64,000 nt of DNA from Bacteroidota bacterium (GCA_016699635.1 CP064983.1:1860001-1924000); one strand, 5' to 3'; positions 18,022-28,444 are shown, counted from the stretch's first letter. Translations and numbers: made by a program. Notes: generated from the letters alone by a model not told the origin.

Positions 18022-18957
18022 TTAAGATTTAACAAACAGATTGCTTATTGAAGAGTATTCATACACTCTTCTTATAGCATAAGAGAATAGCTCTGCTGTT
18101 GAGAGCTGAACTATTTTAGCTGACTTTTTACGCAATGGAATAGTATCGGTAACAATTAACTCAGTAAGTTTTGAGTTTTCAATCGTTTCGTAAGCATTGC
18201 CCGACAGTACAGCATGTGTGCAGAATGCACGCACAGAGCTGGCACCTTTTTCTATTAAAAGTTCGGCAGCTTTTGATAATGTTCCGGCAGTGTCAACAAT
18301 GTCGTCAACTAAGATTACATCTTTTCCGGCAACATCACCAATAACCTGCATGCTTGCCACTTCGTTGGCGCGTTTGCGGTGTTTGTCGCAGATGGCCATT
18401 TCTGCATTAAAGAATTTTGCATACTCGCGGGCACGATGAACACCGCCCATGTCCGGTGCTGCAATGAGCAGGTTGGGCAGGTTTAAGTTTTTGATATAAG
18501 GAACAAAGATTGAAGAGGCATCTAAGTGGTCAACCGGTATGTCAAAAAATCCCTGAATCTGAGGTGCATGCAAGTCCATTGTCATCACACGGGTGACACC
18601 GGCAGCAGTGAGCAGATTGGCTACTAATTTACTGGCAATGGCTACTCTGGGTTTGTCTTTGCGGTCGCTGCGGGCATAACCAAAATAAGGAATTACGGCA
18701 GTGATGTAGTGTGCAGAAGCACGCTTGGCAGCATCAATAAGCATGAGCAATTCAAACAAATTGTTGGTGGGGGCAAAGGTTGACTGAATGATAAATACAT
18801 CACAACCACGCACTGTTTCGTCAAAATAGGGAGAAAACTCGCCATCGCTGAAATGCGAAACAATGACATCGCAAAGGGGTAAACCATAACTAAGTGCAAT
18901 GTTATCAGCCAGATAGCGTGTAGCTTCACCGGAAAACAATTTGACTTCTCTTGCCAT
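18022..18957 (-). CDS. prs: Ribose-phosphate pyrophosphokinase
   Basis: Makes PRPP from ribose 5-phosphate and ATP for nucleotide, His and Trp synthesis. Family motifs are GEATRYLADNIA, FSDGEFSP, DRKDKPRVAI, VMTMDLHAPQIQGFFDIPVD (metal binding) and VILVDDIVDTAGTL (PRPP loop). The start is taken at ATG 18957, giving 311 residues. An in-frame TTG at 18987 would add ten residues not found in the family. It is the first gene of the prs-rplY-pth run. Confidence 0.95.
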   Translation of the reverse strand: MAREVKLFSGEATRYLADNIALSYGLPLCDVIVSHFSDGEFSPYFDETVRGCDVFIIQSTFAPTNNLFELLMLIDAAKRASAHYITAVIPYFGYARSDRKDKPRVAIASKLVANLLTAAGVTRVMTMDLHAPQIQGFFDIPVDHLDASSIFVPYIKNLNLPNLLIAAPDMGGVHRAREYAKFFNAEMAICDKHRKRANEVASMQVIGDVAGKDVILVDDIVDTAGTLSKAAELLIEKGASSVRAFCTHAVLSGNAYETIENSKLTELIVTDTIPLRKKSAKIVQLSTAELFSYAIRRVYEYSSISNLFVKS

Positions 18958-19066
18958 AGATAAGGGGGGATTCTGAAAGGGCTGCAAAGAAAGGAAAAAT
19001 TTCGCTCAGGTCAAATGGATTGTGTAAAATTAATACTTTTGCAGCCTCGTTTTTTGAATAGAATTT

Positions 19067-19153
19067 ACCCGGATGGCGGAATTGGTAGACGCGCTGGTCT
19101 CAAACACCAGTGAGCTAAACCTCATGCCGGTTCGATCCCGGCTCCGGGTACCA
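19067..19153 (+). tRNA. tRNA-Leu (anticodon CAA)
   Basis: The acceptor stem ACCCGGA (19067-19073) pairs with TCCGGGT (19143-19149), followed by A and an encoded CCA. The anticodon stem CTGGT/ACCAG holds the loop CTCAAAC with anticodon CAA at 19101-19103. A long variable arm typical of tRNA-Leu and a GGTTCGATCC T-loop are present. A TACTTTTG promoter-like -7 element lies at 19034-19041. Confidence 0.97.
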
Positions 19154-19155
19154 GC

Positions 19156-19185
19156 AAGCCCTCACACTGAGGGCTTAGCTTTTTA
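19156..19185 (+). terminator. Intrinsic terminator after tRNA-Leu
   Basis: AAGCCCTC (19156-19163) pairs with GAGGGCTT (19169-19176) around a 5-base loop, followed by AGCTTTTT. It starts two bases after the tRNA CCA end and sits before the deaminase gene. Confidence 0.8.
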
Positions 19186-19197
19186 ATATAATCAGCT

Positions 19198-19671
19198 ATG
19201 GGTTCACCCGGTTTTGACGATATTTATATGGATCTGGCAAAGACACTTGCCTTAAAATCGCACTGTGTTAAAATGCAGGTGGGAGCGGTCTTCACCAAAG
19301 ATACGCGCATCATCTCTCTTGGATATAATGGTCCGCCTGCGGGCACACACAATTGCGATACGGAGTGGCCTGATGATGGTTGCCCGCGCGACAGCAAGGG
19401 TGGTTGCTCCTTAGCCATTCATGCCGAACAAAATGCAATTCTTTATGCTGCAAAAAATCAGGTTTCGGTAGAAGGGGCTACTCTCTATGTAACACTTTCG
19501 CCATGCCTTGCCTGTGCTAAGGTGGTGTTTACTTCAGGAATAAAAAAAGTGATTTTCTTAAATTCCTATGCGCAGTATAAAGGCATAAAATCTGATGAAG
19601 GAGTTGATTTTTTAAGAAAATTTAATGTAGAAGTGCAACAATATACTCCCGGAACTGTTTCCGGTACATAA
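19198..19671 (+). CDS. Deoxycytidylate (dCMP) deaminase family protein
   Basis: A zinc-dependent cytidine-deaminase-fold enzyme of 157 residues that most likely converts dCMP to dUMP for dTTP synthesis (ComEB/Dcd family). The catalytic signature is HAEQNAI, with PCLACAK as the second zinc half. The upstream SLGYNGPPAGTHNCD and DGCPRDSKGGC segments are typical of dCMP deaminases. It starts at ATG 19198 and is followed after 9 bases by the processing protease, so the two are probably co-transcribed. Confidence 0.92.
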   Translation: MGSPGFDDIYMDLAKTLALKSHCVKMQVGAVFTKDTRIISLGYNGPPAGTHNCDTEWPDDGCPRDSKGGCSLAIHAEQNAILYAAKNQVSVEGATLYVTLSPCLACAKVVFTSGIKKVIFLNSYAQYKGIKSDEGVDFLRKFNVEVQQYTPGTVSGT

Positions 19672-19680
19672 TATCTTTTC

Positions 19681-21330
19681 ATGCAGTCTGATCAGAAAAA
19701 AAACTTTCAACCATTATGGTATGCTTTATTGATTACCGTAGGCATTGTCATTGGTGTTTCATTAAACTCATCATTTAAAGGCGGCACAAATATTTTGTTC
19801 AGCCGCAGTGCATCAGGAGGGTTCAACAAAATTAATGATGTTGTAAACTACATCCGTCAGGAATATGTTGACACCATCAATCAACAGGAGTTGGTTAACA
19901 GCAGCATTACACAAATACTTCAAAACCTTGACCCACATTCTTCCTACATTCCTGCTGATGAACTGAAATCGGTTAACGAGCCGCTGGAAGGAAACTTTGA
20001 AGGCATAGGAATAGAGTTTCACATACAGTATGATACTATTATGGTAGTGTCAACCATTGCAGGTGGCCCTTCTGAAACTATTGGACTACGCCCCGGTGAC
20101 CGCATTGTCGAAGTAGATAAGAAAAAAGTTGCAGGCATAGGCATTAAAAACGAAGACGTGTTTAAATATCTGCGCGGACAGGAAGGAACCAAGGTTGCCT
20201 TGAAGGTCAAACGTAGTGGTATAGAGAAATTGCTCGACTTTACCATTGTAAGAGGTAAAATTCCTATCCGCAGCATAGAAACATCATTTATGGCAAATGC
20301 CAACACAGGCTTTATTAAAATTTCGAGATTCTCTGCCACCACCTACGATGAGTTTATGGAGGCTGTGGAGGCATTGAAAAAGCAAGGAATGCAAAATCTT
20401 ATTCTTGATTTAAGAGGAAACCCCGGTGGATACCTTGATGCAGCAACCATGCTTGCCGATGAATTTTTGCCAGATAAAAAGTTGATTGTTTACACAGAAG
20501 GGAAAGCGCGACCACGAAAAAATTATTATGCTACAGAGAAAGGCGATTTTGAAAAAGGAAAAGTTTTTGTTCTGATAGATGAAGGCTCTGCTTCGGCATC
20601 AGAAATTCTTGCAGGTGCTCTGCAGGATTGGGACAGAGCAGAAATTATCGGTCGCAGGTCTTTCGGCAAAGGATTGGTGCAGGAGCAAACATTGTTTCCC
20701 GATGGTTCGGCTATGCGACTTACCGTGGCACGTTATTATACACCTACAGGGCGCAGCATACAGAAACCTTATAAGAACGGTTACATGGCTTACGAAGAAG
20801 AAGTGTATGACCGGTTTAAACATGGCGAAATGGTAAATGCAGACAGCACACACTTTAACGACTCATTAAAATACACCACTCCCGGTGGTAAAATTGTTTA
20901 TGGTGGTGGAGGCATTATGCCCGATGTGTTTATTCCAATTGACACCACTGCCGATAATGAGTTTGCGCGTTCTGTTTTTGGGTTAGGATTGGTAAGTCGT
21001 TTTTCGTACGACTATACTGATAAGCACAGAAATAAACTCAACACATATAAAAGTATTGACGAATACATAAAAAACTTTTCTGCCGATCAGCGTTTACTCA
21101 GCGACTTTTTTGTTTACGCTATTGATAATAAAGTAAGACCTGATGAAAAAAGTATTCATGCTTCAAGACAGCTAATTGCCAATCAGCTTAAAGCAAACAT
21201 AGGAAGGTTGTTGTTTGGAAACGATGCTTTTTATCGTGTTGTATTGTCAGATGACAAAGCGTTTAATGCTGCATTGCAACAAGCAGAAAGTACAGCGCAG
21301 AGTAAGGTTAAAGAGTCAGAGGCGAAATAA
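19681..21330 (+). CDS. C-terminal processing peptidase (S41 family)
   Basis: A periplasmic serine protease of the CtpA/Prc type, 549 residues. A single N-terminal membrane anchor (residues 11-33) is followed by a PDZ domain (GIGIEFHI ... GLRPGDRIVEVDKK, about 90-180). The S41 domain has SRFSATTYDEFMEAV, LDLRGNPGGYLDAA, the catalytic Ser in GSASASEILAGAL and Lys in RSFGKGLVQ. A C-terminal helical extension (450-549) is usual in Bacteroidota homologues. It probably degrades or trims envelope proteins. Confidence 0.93.
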   Translation: MQSDQKKNFQPLWYALLITVGIVIGVSLNSSFKGGTNILFSRSASGGFNKINDVVNYIRQEYVDTINQQELVNSSITQILQNLDPHSSYIPADELKSVNEPLEGNFEGIGIEFHIQYDTIMVVSTIAGGPSETIGLRPGDRIVEVDKKKVAGIGIKNEDVFKYLRGQEGTKVALKVKRSGIEKLLDFTIVRGKIPIRSIETSFMANANTGFIKISRFSATTYDEFMEAVEALKKQGMQNLILDLRGNPGGYLDAATMLADEFLPDKKLIVYTEGKARPRKNYYATEKGDFEKGKVFVLIDEGSASASEILAGALQDWDRAEIIGRRSFGKGLVQEQTLFPDGSAMRLTVARYYTPTGRSIQKPYKNGYMAYEEEVYDRFKHGEMVNADSTHFNDSLKYTTPGGKIVYGGGGIMPDVFIPIDTTADNEFARSVFGLGLVSRFSYDYTDKHRNKLNTYKSIDEYIKNFSADQRLLSDFFVYAIDNKVRPDEKSIHASRQLIANQLKANIGRLLFGNDAFYRVVLSDDKAFNAALQQAESTAQSKVKESEAK

Positions 21331-21333
21331 CTT

Positions 21334-21669
21334 TTACATCTTATTCTGAAAAACATTAATTTTTTCGAGTACAATTTTTTTTATTTCAAGCACATCTTCT
21401 TTATAAAAGCCTGTTGCTACAATAGCACCTTCGCCCGTTGTGTTAATGGTGATGGAAGAAAACCCTACTAACGGTGTGTTAACTTCAACAGATGAAATTC
21501 TTGAAAAAGGAATAGTTTTTTCTTCACCACTAAATACACCCGGTATTCTGAATGTTATTCCATCATTGTCTATTCTTATTTTGTTGGGCAAAACTTTATT
21601 CCCTTCCGACATTCGGGATGCTTTATACTCTTTCATCATTTTTAGAATAATGTCAAAGTTATGCAACAT
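21334..21669 (-). CDS. Small PH-domain-like protein
   Basis: A protein of 111 residues with no signal peptide or membrane segment. KVLPNKIRIDNDGITFRIPG, then KTIPFSRISSVEVNTPLVGF and a C-terminal helix (DVLEIKKIVLEKI) match bacterial pleckstrin-homology-like (bPH) proteins that sense membranes or form oligomers. It converges on the protease gene with 3 bases between the stops. The start at ATG 21669 is uncertain, since in-frame ATGs also lie 10 and 11 codons downstream. Role unknown. Confidence 0.6.
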   Translation of the reverse strand: MLHNFDIILKMMKEYKASRMSEGNKVLPNKIRIDNDGITFRIPGVFSGEEKTIPFSRISSVEVNTPLVGFSSITINTTGEGAIVATGFYKEDVLEIKKIVLEKINVFQNKM

Positions 21670-21775
21670 TCATATATCATTCATAAAAAATTAAAATAGT
21701 GGCATCTGATTTGCGTTATTGTAAATACCGTAACACAGAAAATAAGGAGTTTTTCAGGTTAGTTTTAGGTTAGGT

Positions 21776-21806
21776 AAAAGGGCTGTCTGCATCAGACGGC
21801 CTTTTT
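21776..21806 (-). terminator. Terminator of the coaE operon
   Basis: A 14-bp stem with several G-U pairs: 5' arm 21776-21789, loop CAT at 21790-21792, 3' arm 21793-21806, with GTCTG/CAGAC at the top. It overlaps the coaE stop codon. A T-rich tract follows in the minus direction. Confidence 0.75.
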
Positions 21807-22384
21807 ATTTTGCCTTCAACAAATCATGAATTTTCAGAACCTGCGGCAGTAAAGGCTCTGTGCCATCATTTTTTATAAGATAGTTACAACGTTTGTTGCG
21901 ATCTTCTTCATTCAGTTGTTTGGCAATAATTGCTTTTATTTTTTCTGCTGATGTGTTATCGCGTTTCATGGCGCGTTCAATTCTTACTGTTTCAGGTGCA
22001 GAAACACAAATTACAGCATCTAACTCTTTGTTTGCGCCTGACTCAAACATTATTGCAGCTTCTTTTAGAATATAATCTGCCTTTTGATTATTGCACCATT
22101 CACTAAAATGTCCTGCAACTGCAGGATGCACTAAGGCATTGACAGCGTCTAACTTTTTTCATCATTAAAAATAAGCGAAGCCAAAACAGTATATTGAGTT
22201 CATCATGTTCGTTATAAATACTGTTGCCAAAAAGTTGTTTGAGTTGGCTGCGCAATGGTTCATGGTTCATTAATTGTTTGGCTGCTGTGTCTGCATCATA
22301 AACCGGTATGCCTAAAGTTTTAAAAATATTAGCTACAAAGGTTTTTCCCGAACCTATGCCACCGGTTATGCCAATTTTTTTCAT
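21805..22384 (-). CDS. coaE: Dephospho-CoA kinase (two frameshifts)
   Basis: The last step of coenzyme A synthesis. The P-loop GITGGIGSGKT is at residues 5-15, followed by VYDADTAAKQL. The later part has VHPAVAGHF and VSAPETVRIERAMKRD (lid). Two single-base losses break the frame: one near 22190-22200, after NEHDEL, and one in the T run at 22154-22159. Adding a base at each gives LASLIFNDEKKLDAVNALVH and a normal 193-residue enzyme. The ATG overlaps the preceding stop by one base (TGATG). It is last in the DUF1573-yajC-cdaR-like-coaE order. Confidence 0.92.
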
Positions 22385-23331
22385 CAGCGTTCAATAAAAT
22401 AGTTTACTGTTGACGGAACTATAGATGAAACATTTATTCCTTGTGGCTTGTGGATTAACTCAACGGCCAACTGACCTTCTTTTAAATATCTTTTTGCAGA
22501 AACCGTTACCTGAAACGAGTCAGCACTAAGTTGTTCATAGCGTTTTAAAGGCACCTGAATGATGAGTTCTGCTTTTTCAGGAATGAGTATAACCTTACCA
22601 CTGCCGTGAATAGAATAGTTTAAAACAACAGGAATTTTTTTCTCGATAAATTCTTCAACAGGAATGTGAATCTTTATTTCTTTCTGCGATAAATTGACTT
22701 TGCCGGCAGGTGAAATTAATGATAGGGTAGCCTTTAAGTCACGGTCAAGATTGTCGTAATCTGTAGCAACAGTTTTTATTTCATTCACACCGTCAAGCTG
22801 ACTTTTTTCTCCGGAAATGGTAATGCTGTCGGGCGCAATGCTGACTTTACCTGACAACCCAAAGTTTTTCTTTATGGAATATGTGAACTGCGTAACTACG
22901 GGAACCGTTTTCATGTACTTAGACGAAAGATAAAGCCACACTGAATCGGGTAGTGTTGTAACAACATCCATTTCTTTTAAACGGTTTTGATTCTGATTTC
23001 TGAATTCACTTTGTAAACTGATACCAAGTTTTTCATTGTTTACAGAATATTTTTTCAGATCAACTGTTAAGTTTCTTTCGCGGTTTCTGATTAAATACCA
23101 AAACAACTCAAACCCTCTTGAACGAAGTGTTACATTTACCTGTTGAGGTATTTCGCTGATGACTTGCTTGCTGAATGGTGTATTCTGAAGAGTAACAGTA
23201 TAAGTTACAGGATATACATAATTCTTGTTCAATGAGTATAAAATCCAGAAAACAAGCGACACAAAAACACAAATAAAAAATACGGGCAATGATGCATTGC
23301 CTTTTAACCTGATATTTTTGAAAATATTCAA
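22384..23331 (-). CDS. YbbR/CdaR-like domain protein
   Basis: A membrane-anchored extracytoplasmic protein of 315 residues. One N-terminal helix (residues 16-33, LPVFFICVFVSLVFWIL) is followed by beta-rich repeats of the YbbR type (TYTVTLQNTPFS; PQQVNVTLRSRG; VTISGEKSQLDGVNEIKT). In Firmicutes this family regulates the diadenylate cyclase CdaA, but no cyclase gene is adjacent here, so that role is not shown. The start is TTG 23331 because no in-frame ATG lies nearby. It sits 12 bases after yajC and overlaps coaE by one base. Confidence 0.75.
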   Translation of the reverse strand: MNIFKNIRLKGNASLPVFFICVFVSLVFWILYSLNKNYVYPVTYTVTLQNTPFSKQVISEIPQQVNVTLRSRGFELFWYLIRNRERNLTVDLKKYSVNNEKLGISLQSEFRNQNQNRLKEMDVVTTLPDSVWLYLSSKYMKTVPVVTQFTYSIKKNFGLSGKVSIAPDSITISGEKSQLDGVNEIKTVATDYDNLDRDLKATLSLISPAGKVNLSQKEIKIHIPVEEFIEKKIPVVLNYSIHGSGKVILIPEKAELIIQVPLKRYEQLSADSFQVTVSAKRYLKEGQLAVELIHKPQGINVSSIVPSTVNYFIER

Positions 23332-23343
23332 GTGTAAGGCTTT

Positions 23344-23667
23344 TTATTTTTTATCGTCTGTTTTGCGGTACTGCTTTGATGCTTCTGCAGAAACGGCAGT
23401 TTTATCAATTTTGATTTTTACGTTGTTGTCAATCTCAATCATAAAAAAAGTTTCACCAACTTCAGTAATTTTTCCATGCACGCCACCAATGGTAACTACT
23501 TTATCACCTTTATTAATACTTTCTTTGAATTGCTTTTCGACTTTCATTTTTTTCATCTGTGGTCGCAGCATAAAGAAATACATGATTACAATAATTAATC
23601 CTAACATGAGGAATTGCTGCATGGCCATGTTGCCCTGCGACTGAAGTAGAATGGTTAAATACATCAT
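23344..23667 (-). CDS. yajC: Preprotein translocase subunit YajC
   Basis: An accessory membrane subunit of the SecDF-YajC translocase, 107 residues. There is a single N-terminal helix (residues 19-36, LMLGLIIVIMYFFMLRPQ), then the signature KKMKVEKQFKESINKGDKVV and TIGGVHGKITEV. It overlaps the DUF1573 gene by 4 bases (ATGA-type junction). The DUF1573-yajC-YbbR-coaE order recurs in Bacteroidota. Confidence 0.94.
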   Translation of the reverse strand: MMYLTILLQSQGNMAMQQFLMLGLIIVIMYFFMLRPQMKKMKVEKQFKESINKGDKVVTIGGVHGKITEVGETFFMIEIDNNVKIKIDKTAVSAEASKQYRKTDDKK

Positions 23668-24137
23668 TTGTCTTTTTTAGAAATATCTGCACTAATGGTT
23701 AAAACTTTTGTGTTTGGAACGGTGTTGGCAAGTAAGGTTACTGTCTTACTTGTCATGCCATGTTTACCTTCACTATTAAAGGTAACTTTTATAAATCCTT
23801 CCTGCCCTGGAGCAATAGGGTCTTTTGAGTATTCAGGAACGGTGCAGCCACAGCTGGCACTTGCCTGTGTGATAATTAACGGAGCTTTACCGGAATTTTT
23901 AAATTTAAAATTGTAGGATACAATTTCGCCTTCGGTAATAGAACCAAATTCGTGATTGTCGCTTTCAAAATCAAATTTGGGTAAAAGAGAAGTGTCTGCA
24001 TTTTCAGGCTCTGCACTTGCAGGGTTGTTTACCATTTCAGGTTCTATGGTTTTCTTTTGCTGATCGGACTTGCATGATACAAATGCAGTGGCAGCAATAC
24101 ATAAAACTAAAAAGAGGTGTTTCATACTATAACTCAA
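23664..24137 (-). CDS. DUF1573 lipoprotein/secreted protein
   Basis: A protein of 157 residues. The signal peptide ends in a lipobox-like AFVSC, so it is probably a lipoprotein. The DUF1573 Ig-like domain follows: HEFGSITEGEIVSYNFKFKN, then GKAPLIITQASASCGCTVPEY with the conserved CGC pair, and GFIKVTFNSEGK. The biochemical role is unknown. It is the first gene of the yajC-coaE operon, with 66 bases to the LytTR gene upstream. Confidence 0.9.
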   Translation of the reverse strand: MSYSMKHLFLVLCIAATAFVSCKSDQQKKTIEPEMVNNPASAEPENADTSLLPKFDFESDNHEFGSITEGEIVSYNFKFKNSGKAPLIITQASASCGCTVPEYSKDPIAPGQEGFIKVTFNSEGKHGMTSKTVTLLANTVPNTKVLTISADISKKDK

Positions 24138-24203
24138 TTTTGCTGCGAAAGTAAGGCTAAGTTACCTAAGCAGCAAACAGTATTTTCGACAAAAGCTTAT
24201 TTA

Positions 24204-24950
24204 TCAGATTTTCTTCAGACTGCTTAAGAAGTCGTCCTTTTTTCGTTGAGAAACAGTAATGGTGCTGCCATCACTCATCACCACATAGCCGCCACGGCCA
24301 CTTTGGTATTTTTTAATACAGTCGAGGTTTACTAAATGTGAGTGGTGAATTCTGAAAAAGTTGTATTCTGTGAGTAGGTCTTCAAACTCTTTTAAGTTTT
24401 TACTTACCAATAGTTTTTTGCCATCAGTAAGAAAAACGGAAGTATATTTTCCATCAGCTTCGCAACGTAAAATATTTTTTATTTCAATAAACTCAAGTCC
24501 TTCACCCGATGTCAGTCCGATTTTCTGATGATTGCTGCTTTTCTGAACATTTGAAATCAGGGTGTTTACTTTTTCTTTATTGTTTTTACGGTTTCGGTTT
24601 TCTTCAGCACGTTTAATTGCTTTAATCAATTCTTCTTCGTCAACGGGTTTCAGAATATAATCCATTGCAGAAAATTTTATTGCTTTAATGGCATATTGAT
24701 CGAATGCTGTGATAAAAATGACATCAAAGTTTACCTCATCAAACTTAGAGAGCAGGTCGAACCCTGTGCCACCAGGCATTTCAATATCCAATAAAACCAG
24801 ATCGGGTTCATTCTGAAGAATCATCTGATAGGCTTCTTTTATATTTGATGCTTCACCGGTAACTTTTACCTCGGGGCAATTGGTGGCAAGAATCATTTTA
24901 AGCAGCTCGCGGCCGCGTTTTTCATCATCTACTATTAATGTCTGTAACAT
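24204..24950 (-). CDS. LytTR-family response regulator
   Basis: A transcription regulator of 248 residues. The N-terminal receiver has VDDEKRGRELL, the phospho-acceptor D in DLVLLDIEMPGGTGF, FITAFDQYA and K in DYILKPVDEEEL. The C-terminal LytTR DNA-binding domain (about 140-248) has IKNILRCEADGKYTSVFL, FFRIHHSHLVNLDCIKKY and the GGYVVMSDG turn. It is encoded 11 bases after the propeller-sensor kinase, its likely partner. The regulon is unknown. Confidence 0.93.
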   Translation of the reverse strand: MLQTLIVDDEKRGRELLKMILATNCPEVKVTGEASNIKEAYQMILQNEPDLVLLDIEMPGGTGFDLLSKFDEVNFDVIFITAFDQYAIKAIKFSAMDYILKPVDEEELIKAIKRAEENRNRKNNKEKVNTLISNVQKSSNHQKIGLTSGEGLEFIEIKNILRCEADGKYTSVFLTDGKKLLVSKNLKEFEDLLTEYNFFRIHHSHLVNLDCIKKYQSGRGGYVVMSDGSTITVSQRKKDDFLSSLKKI

Positions 24951-24961
24951 CTTGTTTTGTA

Positions 24962-27923
24962 TTAAATCGGTATGGTAACAATCACACGTGTTCCGGCTGA
25001 ATTATGTTGTTCGTCTTCTTTGTCTATAATCTGAATGCCAATGTGCTGTTCGCGTATGCTGTTTAATGTTTTAATTCTGTCGTCAATTAACTGTGTTCCT
25101 CTTGATATATGTTGTGATGTTGATTGATTTTTTAATCGCGCTGCTTCAACTCTGCCAATGCCATCATCATCAATTATACCAAGAATACATCCGTTTTTTT
25201 GCTCAAAGATAAGCGTTAAATTGCCTTGTCGGTTTAAATTCACCAATCCATGGTTAATGGCGTTTTCAACAAAGGGCTGAAGTAAGGTAGCCGGTATCTC
25301 AGTGTTTTTATAATCAATTTTCTCATCCACCTGTAAATGGAAGTTAAAACCTTCGTCAAAACGCATTTGTTCCAGCTCAATATAAAGTCTGAGCATATTT
25401 ATTTCTTCTTCAAGTGTGATACTCTCGGAAGTGGAATGATCGAGAAACATACGTAACAACTTCGAGAATTTTGTTAAGTATTTATTGGCTGCTGTATGGT
25501 TGTTGGTTGTAATAAAAAATTTAATTGTATTGAGACAGTTGAATAAAAAATGCGGATTCATTTGTGCCTGAAGTGCTTTTAATTCAAATTCAGCAAAGCG
25601 TTTGTTAAGTTCTGTTTTCTTTTTTCCTGATTGCGTATATGTTTAATTCTAAAGTAAGCTATCAAACCAAGTAGTGCAATGCCTGTCATATAAACAATGA
25701 CTAAGAAAAGGTTACTTTTGTAAAATGGCATTGGCACATAAAAACTCAATGATTTTTCTGTACCAAAAATGCCGTATAACCTAATTTTAAAAGTATAATT
25801 CCCGGGATTCAGATTAAAATAACGCACTGTGCGTTCTGTAGTTGCTGCTCTCCAGTCGGCATCAACACCATCTAACTTATATTGAAAAAATACTTTTTGA
25901 GGGTTGTTGAATTTTGGTGCTGTATAATTTATTTCCAGCGTTTTTATTTTTTGGTGCAGATCAATATTCCCAATTGGTGAAAATTCTTTATCATCTGCTT
26001 TAATGCTTTCAATTATTATTTGTGGGATGTAATCGTTCTTGATAATTCTTCTTGTATTTAGAATTGCAACACCCTTTATTGTTGGAAACCAAAAGTGTGT
26101 GGGATCTTCTTTCAGATAATTGGGTTGAAACCCCGAATTAAATTCTGTAGTTTTTAATCCGTCTTTTCTGTCGTAATAATTAAAAGAAAGTGTTGCTGAT
26201 TTCTGGTCAGCAAAATTGTTGAGGTCGTATTTTTTTACATTGTAAATACCTTTATTTGTTGTAAACCACAGGTTTTGCTGATTGTCTTCTGCAATGCAAA
26301 AACATCTAAAGTTGATAGTTCAGGTATTGTGGTAAAGCTCGCAAATTTCCCTGCTTTTAATCTTGAAAAACCACCTCTTACTGTGCCTATCCATAAAGTT
26401 TTTTCCTCATCAAAATAAAGCGATCTTATAGAGTTAGATGGTAACCCATGATAGGTTGTAAATAAATCAATTTTCTGAGAATTGATTTTATATAAGCCAT
26501 TGTTACTTGCAGCCCAGATGTTTCCAATTGAATCTTCGGTAAAATATGTCACCTTGGTTTTAATAACATCTTTTGCAAAGTGACTTAAAGTATCATGCTG
26601 AATAGTGAAAATACTTTTATCGGTTCCAATCCAAATTATTCCCTTACTGTCCTGATATAATGCAAAAACAACATCATCAGAAAGTCCGTTTGTTTTGTTG
26701 AAATGGAAAATTTCTTTGTCATTTTTAAATTTAAATAATCCTCCACCATAAGTTCCAACCCACAGGTTCTCATCTTTATCTTCAAGCATTGACCAAATAC
26801 AGGTGTTTTCTTTCGGCTCAGGAATTTTAATAATCTTTCCTTCAATAATTTTATTAATACCACCACAATTGTTGCCAACATAAACTGCACCATTGGCTGA
26901 CTTAACAATAGGCGCAACACCATCAGCAATCAATCCGTCTTCAACAGAAAATGTTCTGAATATTTTATAAGTAAGCTTGTTTACTCCTGCATTGTTGGTT
27001 CCCACCCAAATATTGTCTTCTGAATCCTGATAAACAGATTTGACAGTGTTGGATGATAAGCCAGACTCTTCAGAGATCTGATTAAAATCATTTGTACCTA
27101 AAAGATATATACCATCTGGGCCATCAAAAATCCACTTTCTGTTCTGTCGGTCAACGAAAATCCTTGAATAACCTTCGGATTCATCAGGAAGATTAATTAT
27201 TTCAGTTTTTGCCGCACTTACTTTATAAATTACGGCTATTGTTCCAACCCCAAGAAAATTGTCGCGGTCGTAGCAGAGACTTAAAACTTCGGTTTTTGGA
27301 ATACTTTCTATCTGTTGAATGGTTCCATTTTTCAACTCAAATAAACCACCTGTTGTGGCTATTAATAAACTGTTGTTTTTACCGGCTGTAATTAAACGAA
27401 TGTTGTATTGATTGATGCGTGTACTAAAATCGAGAATGTTGCCGTTTACGGTATAGATTTCATTGTTTGTTGTGGAAACATAGAGTGTTCCATCTTCAGA
27501 AAAACAGAAATTAGATATTTTTATATTACCAAATGATTTTTCAAAGCCGGTAAAAGTATTTCCATCATACTTTACAAGATGACCGGCATCGTCCAGCAGC
27601 CATAGGTTTTTATTTTTATCTTCTTTAATAATTAATACAGTGTTGGATAGTAATCCTTTAGTTTCATTATTGCTGAACACTGTAAATTTTACTCCGTCAT
27701 AACGAACTACACCACTAAAAGTAGAAAACCATAAATAGCCATTTGAAGATTGTAGAATATCAATTACAGAGTTTTGTGGGAAACCGCTTTCAGTATTAAA
27801 TACTTCAACAGAAAAATCGTTTTCAATACCAAGGCTTTTCTCTGACAAAGATGATTGCGACCTGGCAGAAAAAGATCTTGTAAAAAGAAAAACTAAGATT
27901 AGTAAATAAAAGCGTTTATTCAT
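24962..27923 (-). CDS. Propeller-type sensor histidine kinase, LytS-like (two frameshifts)
   Basis: A membrane sensor of about 987 residues. The signal peptide leads into a two-component regulator propeller (about residues 40-640) with repeated blades of the kind GYLWFSTFSGVVRYDG and NLWVGTYGGGLFKF. Then come a Y_Y_Y Ig-like domain (DGVDADWRAATTERTVRYFN), one membrane helix (FLVIVYMTGIALLGLIAYF), a short coiled linker and a LytS-type His kinase domain (LQAQMNPHFLFNCLNTIKF with the phospho-His; ATPase motifs FVENAINHGL and IDDDGIG). The frame breaks in the A run at 26298-26302 and the T run at 25620-25625, one base missing in each. The intervening frame is open across 25627-26290, so the domain order is continuous. 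It pairs with the LytTR regulator. Confidence 0.9.
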
Positions 27924-28146
27924 ATTGATTATGCTGCCAAATTAAGCATTAAATCAGTTATTAAGTGGTAAAAAGTAACAGTTGCAGTTAATAGATAGCC
28001 AAAAATTGAATGTGAAACTGTGTCATATAAAAAGTATTGTCATGCTTTTTAACTTAATCTTATCGCTAAAATACTCAATTGTTACTTTCCGGCTTTTGTT
28101 TATTTCCAACTTATGTTACATTCGTAAAAGATTTCAGCAGTAGATT

Positions 28147-28338
28147 ATGACTATCAAGAAAGGCGATAAAGTTTCATTTAACCTTCCCGGTACAGGGAAT
28201 CGTCAGGTAGCAGAAGTCACTGATGTACTTGAAAAATGTGTTCAGGTAAAATATAATAACGAATCGTACAGCAATTTGCTGACATTAGATAAAGATAAAA
28301 TTCTGGAAACACTGCCAGAAGCTCCCAAGTTGGAGTAA
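28147..28338 (+). CDS. Small SH3/Tudor-like protein, function unknown
   Basis: A protein of 63 residues starting at ATG 28147. The N-terminal IKKGDKVSFNLPGTGNRQVAEV followed by CVQVKYNN resembles small beta-barrel (Tudor/KOW-like, DUF2945-related) domains. No signal peptide or membrane helix is present. It stands alone between the divergent sensor-kinase gene and the secreted protein at 28472. The reading is supported by position and composition only. Confidence 0.5.
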   Translation: MTIKKGDKVSFNLPGTGNRQVAEVTDVLEKCVQVKYNNESYSNLLTLDKDKILETLPEAPKLE

Positions 28339-28444
28339 AGATGCGGTTTATTTTCTGTTTTTAGGTTAAGGGCTGGGAGAAATCCTTATTTTGCATTTTT
28401 TGAAATCAAGTTTTAAAACGCTTAATAACATTCGATTATCTGAT